A stretch of 11,363 bases of DNA from Patescibacteria group bacterium (GCA_030916975.1 JAUPVO010000016.1:1-11363), one strand, 5' to 3'; shown: positions 1-6,424, numbered from the stretch's first letter. The notes: generated by a model not told the origin, from the letters alone. Numbers and translations: made by a program.

Positions 1-1
1 A

Positions 2-145
2 GCTTACACTGTTCCTCAGACAACTATTAAGTTTGGATACGGAGCATTTTTATCAGCTTTGATTAACTTTTTAACAATTTTATTTGTTGTGTACTTCCTT
101 TTTGTAAAGTCACCAATTAATAAAATTGATGGAAAAGCTGAATAA
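2..145 (+). CDS. mscL: Large-conductance mechanosensitive channel MscL, C-terminal fragment
   Basis: Only the last 47 codons are in the window; the gene starts off the left edge. The visible peptide contains IKFGYGAFLSALINFL followed by a run of hydrophobic residues and then VKSPINKI. This matches the second transmembrane helix of MscL and the family's conserved ending of that helix (a G-x-F-x-x-x-I/V-x-F-L-like pattern, then V/I-K-x-x-INK). MscL is a homopentameric channel of the cytoplasmic membrane that opens under membrane tension and releases solutes during osmotic downshock. The cytoplasmic tail after INKI is very short (DGKAE), shorter than the helical bundle of E. coli MscL. The TAA stop is followed at once by a strong hairpin terminator, so this is the end of a transcript. 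The family call rests on one helix and its flank. Confidence 0.8.
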   Translation, partial: AYTVPQTTIKFGYGAFLSALINFLTILFVVYFLFVKSPINKIDGKAE

Positions 146-154
146 TTACAAATC

Positions 155-199
155 AAAAAATAGAAAAATCTAGGCTCTGCCTAGATTTTTCTATTTTTT
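155..199 (+). terminator. Intrinsic terminator after mscL
   Basis: A perfect inverted repeat has 21-bp arms (155-175 and 179-199) around a 3-nt loop (TCT). The GC-richer core GGC/GCC sits at the loop, and the 3' arm is T-rich and ends in TTTTTT. The A-rich 5' arm makes it usable in both directions, but its position fits ending mscL transcription just before the next gene's promoter. Confidence 0.9.
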
Positions 200-200
200 A

Positions 201-209
201 TGTTATAAT
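201..209 (+). promoter_or_regulatory. Extended -10 promoter of the ABC-F gene
   Basis: TGT-TATAAT is a perfect extended -10 element starting two bases after the terminator. The position expected for a -35 box falls inside the terminator hairpin and shows no match, so the extended -10 appears to do the work. The start codon at 245 is 35 bases downstream, giving a predicted leader of under 30 nt with no Shine-Dalgarno sequence. Confidence 0.7.
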
Positions 210-244
210 GTATATTAATTAAATTCGTAGATTTTTATATTATT

Positions 245-1732
245 ATGGCTGTAGAGAAAGAAGTTCCGATTCACGGAGAAACATTACTGAGGTTTGAAAA
301 TTTAACTTTTGGTTACGATGAAAACAAAATCTTTCTAGAAGAGGCAAGTTTTGTTTTGCGAAAAGGAGCTAAATTGGTACTTATGGGACCTAATGGAGCT
401 GGCAAATCCACAATATTCAAGTTGATAATTGGAGAACTTGTTCCATTAGAAGGCGGAGTAATTACAGACAAAAAATTAAACATACAGATAGCTGAGCAAT
501 ACATACATCATGATGATTGGGATATAACTGGTTTAGTATTCTTGCAAAAAGCTTTTAGCGAGAAAATATATGATATGGAGCCAAGGGCAGAGAAAATTTT
601 GGAAAAATTAAACTGGTCTATTCCTCTTGAAAAAGAAATTAAAAATCTCTCTGGTGGACAGAAGGGTAGACTTTTAATTCTAAAATCTCTAATATCTAAT
701 CCTGACATCTTATTAATGGACGAGCCGACCAACAACTTAGATAAGCAGGGTATTAAAGACTTAACCGAGTATATGAAAAATTATACTGGGACAGCTATTG
801 TTATTTCCCATGATGAAAAGTTTTTGAATGATTTTACTCACGGTATAATCTATGTCAATACTCAATTTAAAAAAGTTGAACAATATGTTGGTAACTATTA
901 CAAAGCTCTTGAGGAGATAGAACGGAAGAAAGAAGCAGAAAGAAAAGCTAACTCTCAACTAGAAAAAGAAATACAAGAGAATAAAGATAAAGTTAACTAC
1001 TTTGCGTTAAAAGGAGGAAAGATGCGTAAGCTAGCATCAAAACTAAGAGATGAGATAGAGGAAATGGAGGATAGTAAGGTAGAAGAAAGAAAAGATGATA
1101 GAATGATAAGAAAATTTAACATCAATAATAGTGATGAATTATCTGGAAACGTGGTAGAGATAGACAAAATATCGCTCATGATACAAGGAGAAGTTAAGGA
1201 TTTTGATGTTGAAATAAACTTAAGGAAAGGAGATAAATTACAAATAGTTGGACCCAACGGAATAGGTAAGACCACTTTCTTTAATTCGATTCTAAATAAA
1301 ACTAACAAAAATGTAAAAATCCAAAATGACATAAAGGTTGGTTATTATAGACAAGACTTTTCAACTTTGGATTTTAATAAAACTGGATTTGAAGAATTAT
1401 CAAAAATCTTTAAACGTCTAGATGAGCATCATCTACGATCTGTAGCGGCTGGATTCCTGCTTGGAGGTAAAGAATTGTCCACTAAGATAGGCTCTCTTTC
1501 AGAAGGGCAGAAGGCTTTATTAATGTGGGCTTATATAACTTTGTATGAACCAGGACTTCTCATTATTGATGAGCCTACCAATCACGTTAACTTCTTACAT
1601 ATACCAGTTATTGCAGAAGCTTTAAAAGAGTATGATGGAGTAATAATACTAGTTTCTCACGTTAATGACTTCGTAAGGAATGTGGGAATTAATAAAACTT
1701 TAGACTTGGCCAAAATAGCAAAATTAAAGTAA
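245..1732 (+). CDS. ABC-F family ATPase (two ATP-binding cassettes, no membrane domain)
   Basis: The 495-residue soluble protein has two ABC ATPase domains in tandem and no membrane segment, which is the ABC-F layout. Known members act on the ribosome, as translation factors such as EttA and Uup or as antibiotic-resistance proteins. Domain 1 has Walker A GPNGAGKST (48-56), signature LSGGQ (135-139), Walker B LLMDEP (156-161) and an H-loop SHD (188-190). A charged, probably coiled interdomain linker spans about 215-290; this segment reaches the P-site tRNA in characterised members. Domain 2 has GPNGIGKTT (336-344), Q-loop Q370, LSEGQ (418-422) and LLIIDEPTNH (438-447). Both catalytic glutamates (DEP) are present. 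In domain 2 the usual NHLD reads NHVN, so the D-loop aspartate is replaced, and SHD reads SHV. No C-terminal extension is present. ATG 245 is the only start that fits the promoter. The subfamily cannot be assigned by eye. Confidence 0.9.
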   Translation: MAVEKEVPIHGETLLRFENLTFGYDENKIFLEEASFVLRKGAKLVLMGPNGAGKSTIFKLIIGELVPLEGGVITDKKLNIQIAEQYIHHDDWDITGLVFLQKAFSEKIYDMEPRAEKILEKLNWSIPLEKEIKNLSGGQKGRLLILKSLISNPDILLMDEPTNNLDKQGIKDLTEYMKNYTGTAIVISHDEKFLNDFTHGIIYVNTQFKKVEQYVGNYYKALEEIERKKEAERKANSQLEKEIQENKDKVNYFALKGGKMRKLASKLRDEIEEMEDSKVEERKDDRMIRKFNINNSDELSGNVVEIDKISLMIQGEVKDFDVEINLRKGDKLQIVGPNGIGKTTFFNSILNKTNKNVKIQNDIKVGYYRQDFSTLDFNKTGFEELSKIFKRLDEHHLRSVAAGFLLGGKELSTKIGSLSEGQKALLMWAYITLYEPGLLIIDEPTNHVNFLHIPVIAEALKEYDGVIILVSHVNDFVRNVGINKTLDLAKIAKLK

Positions 1733-1776
1733 AGTTAAATATTAAAATTCTGTCAAGATGTGGATAAGTTTAACGC

Positions 1777-1807
1777 TAAACTAATTATAAAATATATAAT
1801 TAGTTTA
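1777..1807. repeat. 13-bp inverted repeat (stem-loop) between ABC-F and DUF378
   Basis: The arms 1777-1789 and 1795-1807 are perfectly complementary around a 5-nt loop. The stem is almost all A/T and lacks a following T-tract on the + strand (AGGATAAC follows), so it is not a classical terminator. It lies 44 bases after the ABC-F stop and about 50 bases before the DUF378 start. It could be an mRNA 3'-end structure, a weak terminator or a protein-binding site. Confidence 0.55.
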
Positions 1808-1846
1808 AGGATAACTTCAAAAATGAGTCTATCCGTTAAAATACTT

Positions 1847-1852
1847 TACAAT
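1847..1852 (+). promoter_or_regulatory. Possible -10 box of the DUF378 gene
   Basis: TACAAT ends six bases before ATG 1859. This spacing is close to the 7-8 bases seen at the leaderless-type promoters elsewhere in the window. There is no TG extension and no convincing -35, so the call is weak. It mainly supports choosing the short form of the gene. Confidence 0.3.
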
Positions 1853-1858
1853 ATTTAT

Positions 1859-2044
1859 ATGAATTCTGTAGCAAAAACACTAGTATACGTTGGTGCAATC
1901 AATTGGCTTTTGATTGGACTTGGATATTTTTTTAAAAGTAATTTAAATGTAGTTAACTACATTCTGGGTCCAATTCCACTTCTAGAAGCAATAGTATACA
2001 TATTGGTTGGAATTTCAGCATTATACTTAATCATAAAAAGATAA
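1859..2044 (+). CDS. DUF378 family small membrane protein
   Basis: The 61-residue protein has two hydrophobic helices. The first contains VYVGAINWLLIGLGYF (about 9-24) and the second IVYILVGISALYLII (about 45-59). The GAINW-L-x-G motif in helix 1 and the VYILVG-x-x-ALYL pattern in helix 2 are characteristic of DUF378, a family of unknown function in the cytoplasmic membrane. The frame is open back to a GTG at 1760, but those 33 extra residues are basic, do not resemble the family and would overlap the stem-loop, so ATG 1859 is chosen. The gene follows the ABC-F gene on the same strand with a gap of 126 bases and ends at the bidirectional terminator. Confidence 0.75.
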   Translation: MNSVAKTLVYVGAINWLLIGLGYFFKSNLNVVNYILGPIPLLEAIVYILVGISALYLIIKR

Positions 2045-2056
2045 TAAACAATCCCT

Positions 2057-2102
2057 TGGTAAAAGAAAAATCGTATTAATTAATACGATTTTTCTTTTAC
2101 CA
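2057..2102. terminator. Bidirectional terminator, perfect 46-bp palindrome
   Basis: The 23-bp arms (2057-2079 and 2080-2102) are exactly complementary with no spacer, giving a hairpin of about 21 bp with a 4-nt loop. Each strand reads T5-C-T4 in its 3' arm, so it can end transcription from both sides. It sits between the convergent DUF378 gene (stop at 2044) and SIMPL gene (stop codon begins at 2105 on the other strand), directly abutting the latter. Confidence 0.88.
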
Positions 2103-2843
2103 TTACTTTACGCTAAAGTTAGCTTTAACTGTTGCTGTTATTTTCTTTTCAAGAGCCGCAGTATCATAAGATCCATAATCATCGTAATTAACACTATTCT
2201 TGGCTGTGACCTGGAAAACTCCAGAAGAGAGTGATGTGATCTTGCCTATATTAGCTCCTCCAGCATCAGCTACACTTTTGGCACGCTCCAAAGCATTTTT
2301 GGTAGCCTCGTTAAGCATCTCAGCTCTAACATTTTTCAGATTGTTATAATAATATTCTACATTACTAGCTAAACTGTAAGAAGAAAAATCATTATTTATT
2401 TCTTTTGACAATTTATCAACTTTGTTTACGTCGGAAGATTCAACTGTGACTGTTTGATTAAGGTTGTAAGCCACAATACCTAGTGAACAGTTTTCATATC
2501 CTTGTGGACCAAGCGCACAGACTGGAAAATTTTGTGCAGCATTAGTTCTTATTTCTTCAGCTTTGTAGCCATTTTTTATGAGATAATTCTTAATCTCATC
2601 GGATTGTTTCGATATATTCTGGTTACCAGTTCTAAGATCAGAACTTCTATAAGAAAGCATTATATTCCATTTGGCTGTGTCACTAGTCACATATCTTTCT
2701 GTTGAACCTGTAACCGTTATGCTGTCACCTTTGTTAGCAAATAGATTAGCGCTACTTCTAAAAACCAAAGCCGTTAGAATTATAGCAAGGCCTATTATAA
2801 TTGCTGGAGCAGTTAAGTTGTTTTCTTTGAAAAATTTAAACAT
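2103..2843 (-). CDS. SIMPL domain (DUF541) protein, membrane-anchored
   Basis: The 246-residue protein has a positively charged N-terminus and one hydrophobic segment (about 13-29), probably an uncleaved anchor with the rest outside the membrane. The SIMPL/DUF541 domain begins at DSITVTGSTERYVTSD (40-55) and includes the conserved pattern of an aspartate/alanine strand (TAKWNIMLSY, 56-65), the NLNQTVTVESSDVNKVDKL stretch (127-145) and AL-x-RAKSVADAGGANIGKI (184-202). Bacterial relatives include oxidative-stress-associated BP26 and YggE; the molecular function is unknown. Two cysteines, C109 and C119, bracket a loop inserted in the domain and could form a disulfide outside the cell. The gene is monocistronic: it ends on the palindromic terminator and diverges from the DedA gene. 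The stop is TAA. Confidence 0.88.
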   Translation of the reverse strand: MFKFFKENNLTAPAIIIGLAIILTALVFRSSANLFANKGDSITVTGSTERYVTSDTAKWNIMLSYRSSDLRTGNQNISKQSDEIKNYLIKNGYKAEEIRTNAAQNFPVCALGPQGYENCSLGIVAYNLNQTVTVESSDVNKVDKLSKEINNDFSSYSLASNVEYYYNNLKNVRAEMLNEATKNALERAKSVADAGGANIGKITSLSSGVFQVTAKNSVNYDDYGSYDTAALEKKITATVKANFSVK

Positions 2844-2882
2844 ATTATAGAATTTAAAAATGATAATGATTTATATATTCAA

Positions 2883-2891
2883 ATTATATCA
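2883..2891 (-). promoter_or_regulatory. Extended -10 promoter of the SIMPL gene
   Basis: On the - strand TGA-TATAAT lies 39 bases upstream of the ATG at 2843. It is back to back with the DedA promoter (2906-2914), so the two polymerase footprints must overlap. A nearer TATAAT (2844-2849) touches the ATG and would start transcription inside the gene, so it is not used here. Confidence 0.55.
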
Positions 2892-2905
2892 TATTTAAGG
2901 TGTCA

Positions 2906-2914
2906 TGCTATAAT
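2906..2914 (+). promoter_or_regulatory. Extended -10 promoter of the DedA gene (leaderless type)
   Basis: TGC-TATAAT ends eight bases before ATG 2923. Transcription normally starts about 6-8 bases after the -10, so the mRNA would begin at or within a base or two of the start codon. No Shine-Dalgarno sequence and no clear -35 box are visible. Confidence 0.7.
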
Positions 2915-2922
2915 CTTATAAC

Positions 2923-3630
2923 ATGAACTTCATTAAGAAAAACCAAGAATTGATTATAGCTTTTGCCGTAACTTTGCTTATATATTTTCTGATTCGTTTT
3001 GGTTGGACTTATTTTGATATGCCAAATCAAAAAGAAATGATCGCACTTATTACTGGGTTTTTTGATAAGTATGGACTAATAATTATTTTCTTAGCCGCCA
3101 TAATAGAATCTATCCTTTTAATTGGAGGATATTTCCCTGGATCTCTTGTTATTTTTCTTGGAGTTGCCTCATCTTCCGGTGATATTGTTAGAACAACTAA
3201 AGTCACAGTTCTTGCGGTTTTGGGTATGATGATTGGCTATAGTATAGACTATTATCTTGGCAGAAAGGGTGGTTACAAATTATTAACCAAGCTTGGATAC
3301 GAAGAAGAAATTAACAAAATTAAAAACAAAGTAAATAAAAAGAATATTTGGTTCTCATTTTTACTTTATGTTATTCCTGGTTCCGGGTCACTTATCTCAA
3401 CTTCTTTTGGTATTTTGAAAGTTAAATATTTTAAATTTTTATTTTTTATTTTTGTAACTGTTGTAATTTGGAATACGCTTTGGAGTATACTTGTATATAA
3501 CTTTGGAATGAAAATATTCGATATTTTGACTAGTTATGTATCTGGAGTAATTATAATTTGTGCAATTTTCATTTATTATTTTTATAGTGGTAAATTCGAA
3601 CAATTGAAAAAGAAGTTGGAACAAGAATAA
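2923..3630 (+). CDS. DedA/VTT-domain (SNARE-associated family) membrane protein
   Basis: The 235-residue protein is strongly hydrophobic, with a first helix at about 10-27, a re-entrant/helix region at 50-82, helices at about 95-112 and 143-165, and two more at 170-193 and 203-222. DedA features are E62 in a helix before GGYFPGS (68-74), GYSIDYYLGRKGG (105-117) and VIPGSGSLISTSFGILKVKYFKFLF (150-174). These correspond to the family's E..PG, G-x-x-x-Y-x-x-GR-x-G and P-G...G.....F blocks. Family members act in membrane lipid recycling (undecaprenyl-phosphate flippases in some bacteria). The two conserved arginines that usually flank the proline block (R-F-x-P-x-x-R) are Y149 and G155 here, so transport mechanics may differ. 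The C-terminus is basic and charged (KFEQLKKKLEQE). Its own promoter is at 2906-2914. Confidence 0.85.
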   Translation: MNFIKKNQELIIAFAVTLLIYFLIRFGWTYFDMPNQKEMIALITGFFDKYGLIIIFLAAIIESILLIGGYFPGSLVIFLGVASSSGDIVRTTKVTVLAVLGMMIGYSIDYYLGRKGGYKLLTKLGYEEEINKIKNKVNKKNIWFSFLLYVIPGSGSLISTSFGILKVKYFKFLFFIFVTVVIWNTLWSILVYNFGMKIFDILTSYVSGVIIICAIFIYYFYSGKFEQLKKKLEQE

Positions 3631-3662
3631 AAAATATCCAAAATTAAGTCACTTTTAAATTG

Positions 3663-3671
3663 TGTTATAAT
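3663..3671 (+). promoter_or_regulatory. Extended -10 promoter of the nuclease gene (leaderless type)
   Basis: TGT-TATAAT ends seven bases before ATG 3679, predicting transcription starting at the A of the ATG or one base before. This favours ATG 3679 over the in-frame ATG at 3718. It lies in the 48-base gap after the DedA gene, so the nuclease is probably transcribed on its own. Confidence 0.72.
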
Positions 3672-3678
3672 AATAAGT

Positions 3679-4578
3679 ATGAATCCAAAACGACAAGATA
3701 AATACAAAGCTATCTGGATGTCTCATTCTTCTCTTCAAGATTACGAAAAATGCCCAAGATTATACTATTTACATAATATTTATAAAGACAAGAAAACGGG
3801 AAGGAAAATTAATATTGCTAGCCCATATACCACTCTCGGGATAGCAGTTCATAATGTGCTTGAAGCTTTGGTCAACTACAAAACAGAAGATAGGATCAAA
3901 CAAGACCTATTAGCTAATTATGAAAAAGAGTGGAGCAAATTCTCAAGCTCTATTAGTGGTTTTGACAATGAAGAACAAGAGAAAGAATTTAAAGAAAGAG
4001 GGCGGAGGATGCTGCAAAATGTTATGAGTAATTACAGAGTGTTATCTCTAAAAACAATACCTTTATCCAGCTATTATGATGGTGATATGTTGCCGAACTA
4101 TTATATAAGTGAGGAAGAGAATATAATTCTTTGTGGTAATATTGACTGGATAGAGTATGCTGATGCCAGCAAAAGTCTAAACGTAATTGATTTTAAAACT
4201 GGAAAAAATGAAGAAAAGGAAGATAGTTTACAGTTGCCAATATACAAGTTACTCTTAACTAATTTGCAAAATAAATGGAAGGTTAATAATGGATATTATT
4301 GGTATCTTGATAATGATAGCTTTGTAGAAAAAGAGTTACCAGAAAGCTTATTAAAAAATACCAAAACAAAAATAATTAAAACAGGAACAGAGATTAGAGA
4401 CAAAAGATTCGTTTGGAATGAAAGCAGAGGAGCTTGGGAAAATGTTACAGAAGTGGAGAAGAATTTTACTTGCAGCAATGGAGAATATTGTGACTGTAAG
4501 AAATATGAGAAAATCTTAAAAGGAGAAGCTACCTACCTTGGCATAGATATGTATGGTAAAGATTCCTATAAAATATAA
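3679..4578 (+). CDS. RecB/Cas4-like PD-(D/E)XK nuclease with four-cysteine Fe-S signature
   Basis: The 299-residue protein has the PD-(D/E)XK nuclease core of the RecB/AddB/Cas4 group. SHSSLQDYEKCPRLYYL (15-31) is the family's start motif, H58 (GIAVHN) the conserved histidine, D156 (GNIDW) and D171-x-K173 (VIDFKTGK) the metal-binding core, and Q185-x-x-x-Y189 (LQLPIYK) the final helix motif. Four cysteines, C25 and C265/C271/C273, are placed like the 4Fe-4S 'iron staple' of AddB and Cas4, with one Cys at the start of the domain and a cluster at its end; the spacing (C-x5-C-x-C) is not the standard Cas4 one. The likely role is single-strand exonuclease or DNA-end processing in repair. No CRISPR array or cas gene is nearby, so Cas4 proper is unlikely. 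It converges on the PIF1-like helicase with one base between stop codons. Confidence 0.85.
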   Translation: MNPKRQDKYKAIWMSHSSLQDYEKCPRLYYLHNIYKDKKTGRKINIASPYTTLGIAVHNVLEALVNYKTEDRIKQDLLANYEKEWSKFSSSISGFDNEEQEKEFKERGRRMLQNVMSNYRVLSLKTIPLSSYYDGDMLPNYYISEEENIILCGNIDWIEYADASKSLNVIDFKTGKNEEKEDSLQLPIYKLLLTNLQNKWKVNNGYYWYLDNDSFVEKELPESLLKNTKTKIIKTGTEIRDKRFVWNESRGAWENVTEVEKNFTCSNGEYCDCKKYEKILKGEATYLGIDMYGKDSYKI

Positions 4579-4601
4579 ACTAGATTATTTTTATCAGTTT
4601 A
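4576..4601. terminator. Weak AT-rich stem-loop over the convergent gene ends
   Basis: TAAACT (4576-4581) plus GAT (4583-4585) pair with ATC-AGTTTA (4593-4601), leaving one bulged A and a T-rich loop. It covers the stop codons of both convergent genes. It is the only structure available to separate them, but it has little G/C and no proper T-tract. Confidence 0.25.
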
Positions 4602-6358
4602 AGAATAACATAATCCAGATCCTTGTATTCAATCTTATACTTTTCTAGAACTGGTTTTAATTTACCCTCATTTTCTTGTATTGCTTTTTTAATATTGATG
4701 ATATTTTTCTTTTTTAGAAATTCTTTACTAATACTTTGATTCTTAATATATTCTTTTAAGTATTGTTCTACTATTTTTGTAATATTCTCTTTTAATTCTG
4801 TATCACTATCATAACTTGTAAGCTCTGTTATTTCTTGTATGTGGTCCAAGATAGTGTTTATAGTCAAATTCCTTTCTTTGGCTATTTCTTTTACACTTTT
4901 ATATTCCCTAATTAAAGAGAGAGTTACGGACTGTGTTGGCATCCTTTCTTGTTTTTCTTTTAATGTGTTTTCTTCCTTGATTCTTTGTAATTCCTGATCT
5001 GAAATGGATTTTTCTAAACCGCCCATCTGTAATCTAGATTTAATATGCATTGCTTCTAGTTCTTCTTTTTGGTATTTGATTAATGCTGATTTGGCATTTT
5101 TAGATTTTTCTCTTAAGACTTTGTCAAAAGCTAAAACATTATTAGCTACCATTAATGACTGGTTATTAAGACCGTGAAGCTTAAGTCCAGACAGAGATCT
5201 AACACGAGAGAGGGCTACATATCCCATTCCAAATCCAAAACCATTACTAAGATCTATCTCAGCTGCATCCAAAGTCATACCTTGTGACTTATGTATAGTT
5301 ATAGCCCAAGCGTAACGAAGTGGTAACTGAGAGACTTCAGCCAAAACATTTTCATCTTCATCTTTTAACTGCCAGTTTTCTTCTTTGGCAATTATCTCTT
5401 CATTTTTATTATCTGTAATAATTGGATAATTATCCTTATCAAAACCTTTAACAATACCCAGAGTTCCATTTTGATATTTACCTTCTCTATCATTCTTAAT
5501 AAAGATAACTTTAGTATCTTTTTTTAGTTTGATACTCTCTAAAGCCAATATATTTTGTTTCAAATTATCTATTAGATTTTTCTTGCCTCGACTTTTCATT
5601 ATATACTCAACTTCTGTTATATCTGAATCTAAATTGTTATAGTTTTCTATATTTATCTCGTCAACATTTTTATTGTGAGAATAAAGCTTGATAGAATTAT
5701 CCAAAACATTATCTCTAGTTCCATTAAGTGATTCCAACGACTCATACAGATCCTCATTAGCAGCACGTATCATGTTAAGTATATTGCTAAGAGTATTGTC
5801 TTCCTGTCTATAATTCTCACTCAAATAACAAATTACAGGTTTTGCCTCTTTCCAGCTTATTGCATTAAAAGCATATTCTTGTTCTATAGTTTTATTAGAT
5901 TCTTCTAATTCATTTTTCTTTATAACTGGAGGAAGCTGAAAAAAGTCTCCACAAAATATCATTTGCACACCTCCGAACGGTCTACGGTCTTTTCTTATAG
6001 CTTTAAATATACTATCAATCATATCGAGTCTAGAGGCGTGTAGCATTGATATTTCATCGATTATAATAACTTTAATATTATTAATTCTTTTATTTAGTTT
6101 TTCATTTTGAGTAAGAATCTCTATATCCCAAGTAGATAGTCTATTTTTGATACCAATACCAGAAAAAGAGTGTATCGTTATACCTCCGATATGAGTGGCT
6201 GCAAGACCTGTACTGGCCGTAACTGTATGATTAATGGAATGTTTTTGTAGATATTTTATAAACTCATTTAAAACATAAGTTTTACCTGTTCCAGCAGCTC
6301 CAGTCAGAAAGACATTGTGTCCAAGTTTCATTATATCTAAAGCTTCTGTCTGGGTCAT
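4580..6358 (-). CDS. PIF1-like DNA helicase with C-terminal HTH_40-type domain
   Basis: This is a superfamily 1B helicase related to PIF1/RecD2, an ATP-driven 5'-3' DNA translocase. Counting from the chosen start (592 residues): Walker A GAAGTGKT (20-27), motif Ia TASTGLAA (47-54), T-x-HSF (61-65), Walker B IIIDEIS (98-104), motif III GDFFQLPP (137-144), motif IV LSENYRQ (179-185), HKSQGMTLD (356-364) and motif VI YVALSRVRS (380-388). After a charged, probably helical linker (about 415-475), TQSVTLSLIREYKSVKEIA (475-493) begins a domain resembling HTH_40, also found at the end of some RecQ helicases. The frame opens 13 codons earlier (ATG 6397), but a perfect TGG-TATAAT sits inside that stretch and ends seven bases before ATG 6358. 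The helicase core begins immediately after it, so 6358 is chosen. The likely role is replication-fork or repair work. Confidence 0.88.
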   Translation of the reverse strand: MTQTEALDIMKLGHNVFLTGAAGTGKTYVLNEFIKYLQKHSINHTVTASTGLAATHIGGITIHSFSGIGIKNRLSTWDIEILTQNEKLNKRINNIKVIIIDEISMLHASRLDMIDSIFKAIRKDRRPFGGVQMIFCGDFFQLPPVIKKNELEESNKTIEQEYAFNAISWKEAKPVICYLSENYRQEDNTLSNILNMIRAANEDLYESLESLNGTRDNVLDNSIKLYSHNKNVDEINIENYNNLDSDITEVEYIMKSRGKKNLIDNLKQNILALESIKLKKDTKVIFIKNDREGKYQNGTLGIVKGFDKDNYPIITDNKNEEIIAKEENWQLKDEDENVLAEVSQLPLRYAWAITIHKSQGMTLDAAEIDLSNGFGFGMGYVALSRVRSLSGLKLHGLNNQSLMVANNVLAFDKVLREKSKNAKSALIKYQKEELEAMHIKSRLQMGGLEKSISDQELQRIKEENTLKEKQERMPTQSVTLSLIREYKSVKEIAKERNLTINTILDHIQEITELTSYDSDTELKENITKIVEQYLKEYIKNQSISKEFLKKKNIINIKKAIQENEGKLKPVLEKYKIEYKDLDYVILKLIKII

Positions 6359-6365
6359 AGATGGA

Positions 6366-6374
6366 ATTATACCA
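6366..6374 (-). promoter_or_regulatory. Extended -10 promoter of the PIF1-like helicase gene (leaderless type)
   Basis: On the - strand TGG-TATAAT ends seven bases before ATG 6358, the same spacing as at the nuclease gene. It lies within the apparent 13-codon N-terminal extension and decides against the longer start at 6397. Confidence 0.68.
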
Positions 6375-6424
6375 TGAATACAACCTGATTGACCCATAAG
6401 ACTCTTTTAATTATGGTTAATTTT

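Noticed and set aside
997..1332. 111-codon frame on the - strand inside the ABC-F gene
   Set aside because: It is antisense to a well-supported ATPase gene, Leu/Ser/Phe-rich as expected for the complement of AT-rich coding sequence, and has no promoter.
1760..1858. 33-codon N-terminal extension of the DUF378 protein
   Set aside because: It needs a GTG start, overlaps the stem-loop, and the added residues do not look like the family. ATG 1859 gives the usual short DUF378 length.
2844..2849. TATAAT on the - strand touching the SIMPL start codon
   Set aside because: A -10 here would start transcription inside the gene. The TGA-TATAAT at 2883-2891 is better placed.
3679..4578. Cas4 of a CRISPR system
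   Set aside because: There are no repeats, cas1/cas2 or other cas genes in the window, and the C-terminal cysteine spacing differs from Cas4.
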